DNA from: Pseudomonadota bacterium
Lineage (GTDB): Bacteria > Desulfobacterota > Desulfovibrionia > Desulfovibrionales > Desulfovibrionaceae
DNA: 30,370 nucleotides
NCBI GenBank assembly: GCA_023411815.1
Contig: JAEYOJ010000099.1
Location: 1-30,370, forward strand
Direction of reading: 5' to 3'
The notes below the pieces were generated by a model. The model ran no database searches. It saw nothing but the letters and a program-made list of their open reading frames with translations, and was not told the DNA's origin. Position 1 is the stretch's first letter; each line of letters starts with the position of its first letter. Shown here in pieces: positions 15,543 through 23,347 of the stretch. The translations under genes were made by a program, and so were the position numbers.

Positions 15543-18209
15543 ATGAGGATATTGACAATCATTTCTCTTTTAGGAGTGTTGGCCATGGTCGCCGCGGGTA
15601 GCGCACTGGCCCAGAAGGGCAGGCAGGTCACGCCCCTGCCCGAGACCGGTGCCGCCGCCGAGCCGCAGGTCGCTATGCTCGCGAACGGATTGACCGTGCT
15701 CGTGCTGGAGGACGAACGCTTCCCGCTGGCCTCGGTGCGGCTCTACGTGCGCACGGGTTCGGCCTATGAGGATCAGGCTCAGGCCGGCATCAGCCACGTT
15801 CTGGAGCATATGGTCTTCAAGGGCACGGCCAAGCGCAAGCCCGGCGAGATCGCCGCGACCATCGAGGGCGTGGGCGGCTACCTGAACGCGGCCACCAGCT
15901 TCGACTACACGGTCTATTACGTCGACGTGCCTTCGGACCAGTGGCGCCTGGGCCTGGACGTGATCCAGGACATGACCTTCGGCGCGCAGATCGACCCGGC
16001 CGAACTGGAGCAGGAGAAGAACGTGGTCCTGTCCGAGCTGGTGCGCGGCGAGGACAATCCGAGCCAGCTCATGTTCAAGACCGTGCAAGGCATGGTCTGG
16101 GACAACACCACTTACGGTTGGCCCATCATCGGCACGCGCGAGAGCGTAAGCTCCATCACCCGCGATAACATCAAGGATTACATACGCGACCGTTACCAGC
16201 CGCAGTCCATGCTGCTCGTGGTGGTAGGCAAGGTGAACGCCGAGGACGTGCTGGCCGAGGCCAGGCGTGTCTACGGAGGATTGTCCAACGACCGCGCCGT
16301 CACGCCGGCGCAGCCGCTACCGCTGCCGGCCAAGGGCCCAGGCCCGAGGGTCACGGTCATGCCCGGAGAGTGGAACAAGGCCTACCTGTCCGTGGCCTTC
16401 CCCATTCCGGGTCTGCATTCGGACGAAACCGTGGGCCTGGACGTCTTCGCCCAGATGCTGGGCGGCGACCGGACTTCCCTCCTGTACAAGCGCTTCAAGT
16501 ACGAAAGGCGCCTGGTGGACGACATCTCGGCCTTCTCCATGACGCTGGAGCGAGGCGGGCTGCTGTACATCTCGGCCACCATGGACGTGAACAAGATCAC
16601 GCCTTTCTGGCGCGAGCTGACGGACACCTTCGCCAAGCTGGGCGCCGCCGATTTCAACGACGCGGAGCTGGCCAGGGCCAAGCTCAACCTTGAGGACAGC
16701 CTGTTCCAGGCCAAGGAGACCATCTCGGGCCTGGCCTCGAAGGTGGGCTACTTCCAGTTCTTCGAGGGCAGCGTGGCGGAGGCCGAGGAGAACTACCTCT
16801 ACAACCTGCGCAACGTGAACAAACCGCAGATCCAGGGATTGCTGGACGTCTACTTCCAGCCCGACAAGCTCTCGGCCGTGCTGCTCACGCCCAAGGGCGC
16901 GCAGGTCGACGCCAAGGCCCTGGAGCAGAACGTGGCCAAGAGCTGGCCCAGGGTCGAGACCCAGAAGGCCAAGCTCATGGAGACCCTTGCCGCCGAGGCC
17001 GAGGTCATCCAGGTCGGGCAGCACTCGCTGGTGCTCCTGCCCGACGCGACCCTGCCCTACACGGCTTTCAGCCTGTCCTGGCCCGGCGGAGACGGGCTCA
17101 TCAATCCGGAGCGGGCCGGTCTCACGGAGCTGACCTCCAAGGTACTCACCCGCGGCACCAAGGACCTCTCGGCTCCCCAGATCCAGGAATACCTGTCGGA
17201 CCGTGCGGCCTCCATGGCGGCCTCGGCCGGGCGGGAGACCTTCTCCCTGTCGGCCAAGTACCCGAGCCGCTTCGAGTCGGACATGCTGAAGCTCATCAAG
17301 GACGTGCTCACCGCGCCGGCCATGTCCCAGGACGAGCTTGAGCGGGCCAGGGACGAGATCCTGGCCGAGATCAAGCAGCGCGAGGACCAGCCCACCGGCC
17401 TGGCCTTCCGGCACATGTTCCCCTTCCTGTTCACGGGCCAGGGCTACGGCATCTACCACCAGGGCACGCCCGAGACCCTGGCCGGTCTGGGTCGGCAGGA
17501 CGTGCGCGCCTACTGGACGGAGCAGTCCCGCCAGCCCTTCGTGCTGGCCGTTTGCGGAACATTCGACCGCCAGCGCATCATGGACCTGGCCAAGAGCCTG
17601 CAGAAATCCCTGGGCGCGCCGAAAACCGCCTACGCCTACACCGCGCCGAAGTGGAACAGTGAGCGCACCCTGGACCTCAACCTGCCGGGCCGCAACCAGC
17701 TGCACATCCTGCGCGTGTTCCCCATTCCCGGCGAGGGACATCCCGACTCGGCCGGACTGGAGCTGATGCGCGCGGCCCTGGCCGGCCAGAGCGGCATCCT
17801 GTTCCGCGACCTGCGCGACAGGCAGGGCCTTGGCTACACCGTGACCGCGTTCACCTGGCAGGCTCCCAACGTGGGCTTCATGGCCTTCTACATCGGCACC
17901 GATCCTGCCAAGAAGGATCAGGCCCTGGTCGGGTTCGACCAGGCCATCGCCAACCTGCGGGAGCAAGCCCTGCCGCAGGAGGAGCTGGCGCGGGCCAAGA
18001 ACCTCCTGTGGGGCGACTACTATCGCGACCACCAGAGCCTGCTGGCCCGCAGCCGGGAGGCCGCCGGCCTCAAGGTCAAGAACCTTGGCCTGGAATACAA
18101 TCGCGAAACCATCGACAGAGCGCAGCAGCTCACGCCCGAAAACGTCCGGGAACTGGCCCGCAAGTATCTGCGCATGGAGGATTCGTATCTCGTGATAGTG
18201 CGGCCCTGA
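15543..18209 (+). CDS. Exported M16 zinc metalloprotease, two tandem domains
   Basis: An 888-residue insulinase/pitrilysin-family protease. A signal peptide (residues 1-24, 'VAAGSALAQ') places it in the periplasm. The first M16 unit has the inverted zinc motif H-x-x-E-H (His85, Glu88, His89 in 'GISHVLEHMVFKGT') and the downstream Glu158 and Glu165 with E-x6-E spacing, so it is catalytic. The second unit (about 480-880) lacks HxxEH but keeps 'FRDLRDRQGLGYTVTAF', the conserved Arg/Tyr substrate-binding region, so it is the usual inactive half of a clam-shell enzyme. Substrates are small peptides in this family, and the target here is unknown. AAGGAGG lies 12 bases before the ATG, slightly long. 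Flanked by terminators, so monocistronic. Confidence 0.93.
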   Translation: MRILTIISLLGVLAMVAAGSALAQKGRQVTPLPETGAAAEPQVAMLANGLTVLVLEDERFPLASVRLYVRTGSAYEDQAQAGISHVLEHMVFKGTAKRKPGEIAATIEGVGGYLNAATSFDYTVYYVDVPSDQWRLGLDVIQDMTFGAQIDPAELEQEKNVVLSELVRGEDNPSQLMFKTVQGMVWDNTTYGWPIIGTRESVSSITRDNIKDYIRDRYQPQSMLLVVVGKVNAEDVLAEARRVYGGLSNDRAVTPAQPLPLPAKGPGPRVTVMPGEWNKAYLSVAFPIPGLHSDETVGLDVFAQMLGGDRTSLLYKRFKYERRLVDDISAFSMTLERGGLLYISATMDVNKITPFWRELTDTFAKLGAADFNDAELARAKLNLEDSLFQAKETISGLASKVGYFQFFEGSVAEAEENYLYNLRNVNKPQIQGLLDVYFQPDKLSAVLLTPKGAQVDAKALEQNVAKSWPRVETQKAKLMETLAAEAEVIQVGQHSLVLLPDATLPYTAFSLSWPGGDGLINPERAGLTELTSKVLTRGTKDLSAPQIQEYLSDRAASMAASAGRETFSLSAKYPSRFESDMLKLIKDVLTAPAMSQDELERARDEILAEIKQREDQPTGLAFRHMFPFLFTGQGYGIYHQGTPETLAGLGRQDVRAYWTEQSRQPFVLAVCGTFDRQRIMDLAKSLQKSLGAPKTAYAYTAPKWNSERTLDLNLPGRNQLHILRVFPIPGEGHPDSAGLELMRAALAGQSGILFRDLRDRQGLGYTVTAFTWQAPNVGFMAFYIGTDPAKKDQALVGFDQAIANLREQALPQEELARAKNLLWGDYYRDHQSLLARSREAAGLKVKNLGLEYNRETIDRAQQLTPENVRELARKYLRMEDSYLVIVRP

Positions 18210-18250
18210 CAGCCTGCGGTAAATTCCCGTTGAGCGATACGTGATTGAAG

Positions 18251-18280
18251 GGGAGAGCGGCATGCCGCTCTCCCTTTATT
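18251..18280 (+). terminator. Rho-independent terminator after the M16 gene
   Basis: GGGAGAGCGG and CCGCTCTCCC form a perfect 10-bp stem around CATG, followed by TTTATTTG. Confidence 0.88.
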
Positions 18281-18414
18281 TGTTTCATGGGCATGTGAAC
18301 GGCGGTCGAATCGAGTTCCATGCATCACTGCCGCAAGCAGGATTCTGCATTGTCACGTAGCGGATGCTGTGAAGCCGTATTGATAGAATAGCGGGTAAAA
18401 ACACACCTTCACTA

Positions 18415-18442
18415 TTGACAGGTGCTTCGCATTGCGTATTGT
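18415..18442 (+). promoter_or_regulatory. Sigma-70 promoter of the receiver-domain gene
   Basis: TTGACA (18415-18420), a 16-base spacer and TATTGT (18437-18442) lie about 90 bases upstream of the GTG start. The 322-base gap 18210-18531 otherwise holds only the terminator at 18251 and no gene. Confidence 0.55.
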
Positions 18443-18531
18443 GCGGCGTAGTTTGGTGGACTAGAGGCACGGCACGCAGAAAACTTGCGGCCGCACCCAT
18501 TCCCTTCCCGCCTACAGGGAGGACCAGCGCC

Positions 18532-18906
18532 GTGTCAGACAAGCCAGTGTGCTTCGTCATCGAAGACGAGCCCATCTATGTGGCGATCATCACGGAAGTC
18601 TTGGAGAGGATGAACTACCAAACAGTCGCGGCGCGGAGCGAGAGGGAGGCCATGAGCCTTTTGCCGCGCATCCATCCGGCCCTTATCGTGGTGGACATGC
18701 ATCTGCACGGCCGCCAGCGGGGGCTGGAGATCATCCGCACAATCAGAGGCGAAGGCACCCGGTTCGACGGCGTCCCCATCATCGGCGTATCGGCCGCGGA
18801 TCTCCACGATCTGCGGACGGAGGGCGACAACACGGAGATGAACGCCTTCGTGTCCAAGCTGCATCTGGTGCAAGGACTGACCGAGGCGGTGCGAAAAGTC
18901 GCCTGA
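18532..18906 (+). CDS. Single-domain response regulator (receiver only)
   Basis: A 124-residue stand-alone REC domain with no output domain. The acidic pocket is 'IEDEP' (residues 10-14), the phospho-acceptor Asp is in 'LIVVDMHLHG', the Ser switch is in 'IIGVSAAD' and the conserved Lys is in 'VSKLHLV'. All key residues are present, so it should be phosphorylated, probably by a kinase encoded elsewhere. The start is GTG at 18532 because GGGAGG lies 9 bases upstream and the protein then begins 'SDKPVCFVIEDE'. An earlier TTG start would add an implausible 39-residue lead. It ends 7 bases from the convergent gene at 18914. Its partner kinase and target cannot be named. Confidence 0.9.
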   Translation: MSDKPVCFVIEDEPIYVAIITEVLERMNYQTVAARSEREAMSLLPRIHPALIVVDMHLHGRQRGLEIIRTIRGEGTRFDGVPIIGVSAADLHDLRTEGDNTEMNAFVSKLHLVQGLTEAVRKVA

Positions 18907-18913
18907 TTTGTGG

Positions 18914-19192
18914 CTACTTGCCGTCCTTGAGGATGAGCCGAGCGACTTCCGGGTCATAGGCCTTGTCCGGATCGAACGCCTGCGGGCTGCCCTGTTCCTT
19001 GCCCTTTTTCTTGAACAGCTCCTTGGCCCGCTTCACCGCCCCGTAGGGAACCCAGCCGTGGTCTTCCCACAGCTTGGCGTCGTCGGCGTTCCACATGCGG
19101 AACCACAAGGTCCCGTCTTCTTCCTTCACGTACATGCGCACGCGCTTGTTCTGCGGAAAGGGGTAGTAGAATAACCCCTTGTCGTCCTTCAT
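18914..19192 (-). CDS. Small unknown protein with a WFRMWNADDAKLW motif
   Basis: A 92-residue basic cytoplasmic protein rich in aromatic residues ('GLFYYPFPQNKRVRMYVKEE', 'TLWFRMWNADDAKLWEDHGW'), followed by a Lys-rich helix ('RAKELFKKKGKEQ') and the C-terminus 'DPEVARLILKDGK'. No known domain recognised. The aromatic/basic make-up would fit nucleic-acid or protein binding, but nothing shows it. GAGGAG lies 6 bases before the ATG at 19192, and the longer upstream frame is shadow. It lies downstream of the GGDEF/TPR gene on the same strand with a 128-base gap that holds a small hairpin, so it may be read from that gene's promoter. Confidence 0.75.
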   Translation of the reverse strand: MKDDKGLFYYPFPQNKRVRMYVKEEDGTLWFRMWNADDAKLWEDHGWVPYGAVKRAKELFKKKGKEQGSPQAFDPDKAYDPEVARLILKDGK

Positions 19193-19285
19193 CGTCTGCT
19201 CCTCGCTTGCGGCGGCAATCCGCCGACGGACAGCGCGGTCCGCTGGCGCGTGTCGCCGCGAAAAGGTTCTCGTGTGAAATGCCCG

Positions 19286-19302
19286 GAAGGGCAAAGCCCT
19301 TC
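19286..19302. repeat. GC-rich hairpin, dispersed family member
   Basis: GAAGGGC-AAA-GCCCTTC, seven perfect pairs, in the gap between the GGDEF/TPR gene and the small gene downstream of it. It resembles the hairpin at 10172-10184 in sequence and in the following TTCGC. Confidence 0.5.
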
Positions 19303-19320
19303 GCCTTTCCCGCAGGCCGA

Positions 19321-21774
19321 TTACAGGCTCTCGGCGCGCTCCATGGCCTTGCGGGCCTCTTCGGGCTTGCCGCAAGCTTCCAAGGCCTGAGCCAAAAGCC
19401 GCCAGTACTGGGCCTTGTCCGGCTTGAGGGTCACGCTCTGGCGAGCCAGGGTTTCGGCAATTTCCGGGTCCTCGCCGGACTCCAGATAGAGCTTGGCCAT
19501 GAGATGCACGGCCATGGCGTCGTAGGGATTGAGGATGAGCGCCTGGTGCAGGTTCTCGCGGGCTTCCTCGAAGCGGCTCTCGGCCAGGTCGAGCCTGGCC
19601 AGGTGGCGCATGGTCAGTATGCGGCCGATCTTGGTCTCGGAGGCCCGCATGTAGTATTCGCCGGCCGTGGGCAGGTCGTTGTCGCGCTCGGCAAGCTGGC
19701 CCAGGCGGATGAGGCTGTAGACGTGGCCGGGCTTGAGCTGCAGGCAGCGCTCGAATGCCGTGCGGGCCCGCTCGAATTCGCCCAGGCGCAGAGAGGTCGT
19801 GCCCAGGTTGTAGGCGGCCATGAGATCCTCGGGATGTTTGGCCGCCACGCTTTCGAACAGTGTCAGGGCCTGCTCGGGTCGGCCCAGCCGGGCGTAGCAG
19901 ATGCCCAGGGAATTGGCCGCCAGATGGTTTTCCGGGTCGGCCAGCAGCGAGCGCTTGTATTCCTCCACGGCTGCGTACAGATCGCCCTGGGCGAAATGGC
20001 GGTCGGCGCTCACATTAAGGGAGATGCTGTCGAACATGGCCACCATGGGCTGCGGAAGCATGAGCGCATGGTCCAGGGCCTTGCGGCAGTTCTCGGCCAT
20101 CTCGGCCTTGGTGTAGGCCAGGAACGGGTAGCTAGCCAAGCCCGCGGCGAGGATCAGCCCCAGGCGTTCCTGGGCGGCCGTGACCAGTTCGGTGAAACGC
20201 TCCACGAGCGTCTGCGGAGACTGGCCGGGCAGATAGTAGCAGATGCTGTTCAAGCTGTAGCGGCCGGCCAGGACATCGGTGCCGAACATGTCCCGGCTCA
20301 GTTCGGCTACTTCGCGCACGTGTGTTTCGATTTCCTTGAGGAAAGCGGTAGGCTGCAGGCTGCGTTGCTCGCCGGCCGTTATGCGCACCAGGGCCAGGGT
20401 GAAGCACTCCGCGTCGAGGCGAGCCTGGGCGAAGGACTCCATGAAACCGCGATAGGCGTGCAGGCCAGTGAGCATGTCCGGGCTGGCCGGGCCGGTGGCC
20501 GGGACGCCTTCGCCGGGCATACTTTCTGCCTTGGGCACGAGCGTCAGCCGATCGCCCGGAGCGATGGGCCAGGCCGCGTCGCTCACGTGCAGCACGTCGG
20601 CGAAGGCCATGTCCTCCTGGACTTCCACGAGCATGATCTCGCCCTTGTACATGGCGGGATAACGGCCCGTGATCCGTTCTCCGTGGTCGGAGGTGACCTC
20701 GGCCTCGCGGTCCCACTCGCGGTCGGCCACGAGAAAGCGCATGCCTTCCTGCGCATCCACGCGGCGGCCCAGGCTCACGCTCAGGCGGCTCAGGGGCAGG
20801 ATCTCCAGCACGTTGCCGCCTTCGGCCAGGATGCGCTCGAAGGCGAAGCTGCGGCTGCGCCCTTGGGCCTTGGCAGTGGTCAGGGCCTTGCGCGCCTTGC
20901 GCAGGAGGATGCGGGCGCGTTCGGGCACGGCCTGTCGCAACTGGCTGCCGCGCAGGTCGGCCGGGTAGTTGGCGCTGCCGATGCTCACGGTGAGGGCAAG
21001 CTGCTCGCCCGTGAGCGGGTCCTCGAAAATTCTTCCGGCCACGGCCCGCTGAATGCGTTCGGCAAGCCGCAGGCAGGCCGCTGGAGAGGCGTCGGGGCAG
21101 ATCAGGGCGAACTGGTCCTCGCCGATGCGTCCGGCAATGCTCGGTTCCGGGCACAGCTCCTTGATCAGCTTGCCCATTTCGGCCAGGCACTGCTCGCCGA
21201 AAGTGTAGCCGCAGACGTCGTTGATGCGCTGGAAATGGTCCACGTCCATGACCAGCAGGCCGCAGCGGCCGCTGAAGGGTGTGAGCGCCGTGTCGGCGGC
21301 CTCTTCCTCGGGCAGCATGCAGTTCTGGATGAGCTCGATCTCGCGCTCCAGGGCGTGCAGAAAGGCCGAGGAGTTGAGCAGGCCGGTAAGAGGATCGGAA
21401 ACGCCGGCCTTGTAGAGCAGGAGCTTGTCCAACACCAGCTCGCCAATCTGGGTCAGCAGATGCGGCAGTACCTGGGGCGCGGGCAGGGCCACTCCCTTGG
21501 CCACGAAGACGCCGAGCACGTCGCCGCCCGAGGACAGGGGCAGGAACAGGCGCTGTTCGTCGGGCAGGTACAGGGCCTCGCCCCGCCCCGGATCGAAGGA
21601 ACGGCTTTTCCAGCCCGCCTCGGCCTGCGATCCCGAGTGGGGAAAGTACAGGCTGTAGGACGTGAAAGCCACGAACTCCGAGAGTTCGTCCTTGATAAAG
21701 TGCTCCCAGCGCACGAGATCGCGCTTGGTCAGCCGTACGTTGTCTGCCCGAAGCAGGTTCATGTCCGTTCTCAT
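19321..21774 (-). CDS. GAF-like, two degenerate GGDEF domains and TPR array
   Basis: An 817-residue cytoplasmic protein. Residues 15-115 look GAF-like. Residues 124-310 are a GGDEF fold ('VSDPLTGLLNSSAFL', 'VMDVDHFQRINDVCGYTFGE') whose signature reads GEDQF (218-222) instead of GGDEF. Residues 335-415 form a beta-rich insert. Residues 432-575 are a second, more decayed GGDEF fold ('DMLTGLHAYRGFMESFAQAR') with 'AGRYSLNSICYY' where the signature should be. From about 585 to the end are TPR repeats ('AANSLGICYARLGRPEQALTLFE' and similar). It is probably a c-di-GMP or nucleotide sensor, or a scaffold, rather than a cyclase. The start is uncertain: the frame is open to 21786, with ATG at 21774 or 21762. 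None has a good ribosome site. Confidence 0.85.
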   Translation of the reverse strand: MRTDMNLLRADNVRLTKRDLVRWEHFIKDELSEFVAFTSYSLYFPHSGSQAEAGWKSRSFDPGRGEALYLPDEQRLFLPLSSGGDVLGVFVAKGVALPAPQVLPHLLTQIGELVLDKLLLYKAGVSDPLTGLLNSSAFLHALEREIELIQNCMLPEEEAADTALTPFSGRCGLLVMDVDHFQRINDVCGYTFGEQCLAEMGKLIKELCPEPSIAGRIGEDQFALICPDASPAACLRLAERIQRAVAGRIFEDPLTGEQLALTVSIGSANYPADLRGSQLRQAVPERARILLRKARKALTTAKAQGRSRSFAFERILAEGGNVLEILPLSRLSVSLGRRVDAQEGMRFLVADREWDREAEVTSDHGERITGRYPAMYKGEIMLVEVQEDMAFADVLHVSDAAWPIAPGDRLTLVPKAESMPGEGVPATGPASPDMLTGLHAYRGFMESFAQARLDAECFTLALVRITAGEQRSLQPTAFLKEIETHVREVAELSRDMFGTDVLAGRYSLNSICYYLPGQSPQTLVERFTELVTAAQERLGLILAAGLASYPFLAYTKAEMAENCRKALDHALMLPQPMVAMFDSISLNVSADRHFAQGDLYAAVEEYKRSLLADPENHLAANSLGICYARLGRPEQALTLFESVAAKHPEDLMAAYNLGTTSLRLGEFERARTAFERCLQLKPGHVYSLIRLGQLAERDNDLPTAGEYYMRASETKIGRILTMRHLARLDLAESRFEEARENLHQALILNPYDAMAVHLMAKLYLESGEDPEIAETLARQSVTLKPDKAQYWRLLAQALEACGKPEEARKAMERAESL

Positions 21775-21799
21775 GAGCCAGATCACTTACAGCGTCAGA

Positions 21800-21811
21800 T
21801 GTGTTTACACA
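21800..21811. promoter_or_regulatory. Possible operator in the divergent gap
   Basis: TGTGT-TT-ACACA is a short inverted repeat between the divergent GGDEF/TPR and nitroreductase genes. It could bind a dimeric regulator. Weak evidence, based on symmetry and position only. Confidence 0.25.
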
Positions 21812-21911
21812 AGCGTTCCGAATGGGTTTGACAGATATGGAAAGGTATTGCCGCGTCCGCGGGCTCCGGGTTAACATGAATCGATCAGCCGAAATAAAGG
21901 AGGAGTGCAGC

Positions 21912-22430
21912 ATGGATCGGCGGAATCCAGTCCTTACGGCCATCCGCGAGCGTCGCAGCGTACGCAGGTACACGGGCGACCCGGTGACGCGCGAGGAGCT
22001 CCTGCGCATACTCGAAGCCGGCCGCTGGGCGCCCAGCGGGCTCAATAACCAACCCTGGCGCTTCCTGGTCATCCAGCCCGGCGACGCACGCCTGGAGGGC
22101 CTGGCCTCATGCACCAAGTATGCGCCCATCGTGCGCTCGGCCGCGGCGCTGATCTGCGTGTTCCTGGACCGCGAGGCCATGTACAACGAGGCCAAGGACC
22201 ACCAGGGCGCGGGCGCGTGCATCCAGAACATGCTGCTGGCGGCGCACTCCCTGGAACTGGGCGGGGTGTGGCTCGGTGAGATCATCAACCAGATGCCGCA
22301 GGTCATGGAGGTGCTGTCCCTGGACCCGCGGCGCCTGGAGCTGCAGGCGATCATCGCCCTGGGCCGGCCTGCCCATCCCGGCGTTTCCTCGCGCAAGGAA
22401 CTGGCCGAGCTGCTCCTGGAGGAATTCTAG
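21912..22430 (+). CDS. Nitroreductase-family FMN oxidoreductase
   Basis: A 172-residue NAD(P)H:FMN oxidoreductase of the short nitroreductase type. 'AIRERRSVRRYTGDPV' binds the FMN phosphate, 'AGRWAPSGLNNQPWRFLVI' is the family signature, and 'GACIQNMLLAAHSLELGGVWLGEI' is the dimer and flavin region. The natural substrate is unknown; such enzymes reduce nitro compounds, quinones or enones. AAGGAGG lies 7 bases before the ATG at 21912, and upstream frame is shadow. It is the first gene of a five-gene run: the next start is 1 base after this stop. Confidence 0.92.
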   Translation: MDRRNPVLTAIRERRSVRRYTGDPVTREELLRILEAGRWAPSGLNNQPWRFLVIQPGDARLEGLASCTKYAPIVRSAAALICVFLDREAMYNEAKDHQGAGACIQNMLLAAHSLELGGVWLGEIINQMPQVMEVLSLDPRRLELQAIIALGRPAHPGVSSRKELAELLLEEF

Positions 22431-22431
22431 C

Positions 22432-23058
22432 ATGCGCGTGACGACTTTCTCCCTCGGACCCCTGGAAACCAACGCCTATGTCGTGGATAACGCGGGCCGC
22501 GCCCTGGCCATCGATCCGGGCGGCGATCCGCGGGATGTGCTCGATTTTCTGCGTGACGAGAAGCTGCGCCTGGAGGTCATCCTGGCCACGCACCTGCACT
22601 TCGACCATATCTTCGGCAATGCGGCTCTGGCCAGGGCCACGGGGGCGCCGATCATGGCCAGCCCAGCCGACAAGTTCCTGCTGGACACGCCCGTGGGCGG
22701 CGGCGGGTTCATGGGCTTTCCCAAGGTGCCCGGCTTCGATTTCACCCCCCTGGCGGAAGGCCCCGCGGAGTTCATCGGCCTGGCCTGCCATGTGCTGGCC
22801 ACGCCCGGCCACACGCCAGGCAGCTTGTCCTTTCACTTTCCCGAGGGCAACGCCGTATTCGTGGGCGACCTGTTGTTCTACCGCTCCGTCGGCCGCACTG
22901 ATTTCCCGGGCGGCAGCCTGGAGGCCCTCAAACGCTCGGTACGCGACAAGGTTTTCACCCTGCCCAAGGAAACCGTTGTCTATTCTGGACATGGCCCGGA
23001 GACGAGCGTGGGCGAAGAAGAGCTGAACAACCCTTTTTTGTCGGCCTTCGCCGATTGA
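22432..23058 (+). CDS. Metallo-beta-lactamase-fold hydrolase (glyoxalase II-like)
   Basis: A 208-residue MBL-fold protein of the YcbL/GloB-like group. The metal motif HxHxDH is at His54-His59 ('THLHFDHIFGN'), the next His ligand is in 'ATPGHTPGSLSF', the bridging Asp is in 'FVGDLLF' and the last His is in 'VYSGHGPET'. It would hydrolyse a thioester such as a glutathione or persulfide-type substrate, but the substrate is not shown by sequence. Sulfur-dioxygenase (ETHE1-like) activity is an alternative, given the next gene. The start 1 base after the nitroreductase stop has its ribosome site (GGAGG) within the previous gene. The start gives 'RVTTFSLGPLETNAYVV', typical for the family. Confidence 0.93.
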   Translation: MRVTTFSLGPLETNAYVVDNAGRALAIDPGGDPRDVLDFLRDEKLRLEVILATHLHFDHIFGNAALARATGAPIMASPADKFLLDTPVGGGGFMGFPKVPGFDFTPLAEGPAEFIGLACHVLATPGHTPGSLSFHFPEGNAVFVGDLLFYRSVGRTDFPGGSLEALKRSVRDKVFTLPKETVVYSGHGPETSVGEEELNNPFLSAFAD

Positions 23059-23115
23059 CCTGCGGCTGGAACTCGGTCAGAATCCTTGTGAAAATCGGAA
23101 CGCAAGGAGATCGCC

Positions 23116-23337
23116 ATGGCCGGGAGCATATTCCTCGACCTGCGCGAGAAGTGCTGAGGGGTCGGACTGGAGGTAGGTTGGTACCTCCGTTTCGGTCGGG
23201 TCGACGTGGTCGAAGCCCTGGTCCAGGACAAGGCCGTGCGCCAGATTCAGGCGCATCTGGCCCCGGACATGGGCTGGGACATGAATTCCGAACCTCGCGA
23301 CGGCCACACGCTGGTGCGCCTGACGCGGGCGGCCTGA
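23116..23337 (+). CDS. TusA/SirA-like selenoprotein with in-frame TGA (Sec14)
   Basis: If the TGA at 23155-23157 is read as selenocysteine, the frame gives 73 residues ending at TGA 23335-23337. The start has an excellent ribosome site (AAGGAG, 6 bases before the ATG). The protein begins 'MAGSIFLDLREKCUGVGLE'. Aligned to the TusA pattern LDLRGLxCPxP, Sec14 falls exactly on the catalytic Cys, Cys13 precedes it and both Pro of CPxP are Gly. The rest ('VVEALVQDKAVRQIQAHLAP', 'DGHTLVRLTR') follows the TusA beta-alpha-beta-alpha-beta-beta layout. A hairpin just after the TGA fits a bacterial SECIS element. TusA-family proteins carry sulfur or selenium on the active Cys. It lies in an operon with a hydrolase and a flavoprotein. 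A pseudogene with a nonsense mutation is the alternative, but the placement argues against it. Confidence 0.8.
23155..23193 (+). promoter_or_regulatory. Candidate bacterial SECIS element
   Basis: Downstream of the TGA, GGAGGTA (23169-23175) pairs perfectly with TACCTCC (23182-23188) around the loop GGTTGG (23176-23181). The stem can extend with a T-G wobble and three more pairs beyond a mismatch. The loop begins 18 bases after the TGA, as in E. coli fdhF, and starts with GG, as bacterial SECIS loops do. It lies wholly within the coding region, as bacterial SECIS elements must. Confidence 0.65.
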
Positions 23338-23347
23338 AGGCATTGCC

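Noticed and set aside
16317..18263. Long minus-strand frame opposite the M16 protease
   Set aside because: Shadow; the plus strand holds a complete M16 protein with zinc ligands and a signal peptide.
21828..21851. TTGACA as a promoter for the nitroreductase operon
   Set aside because: No acceptable -10 at 16-18 bases; kept only as a weak possibility.
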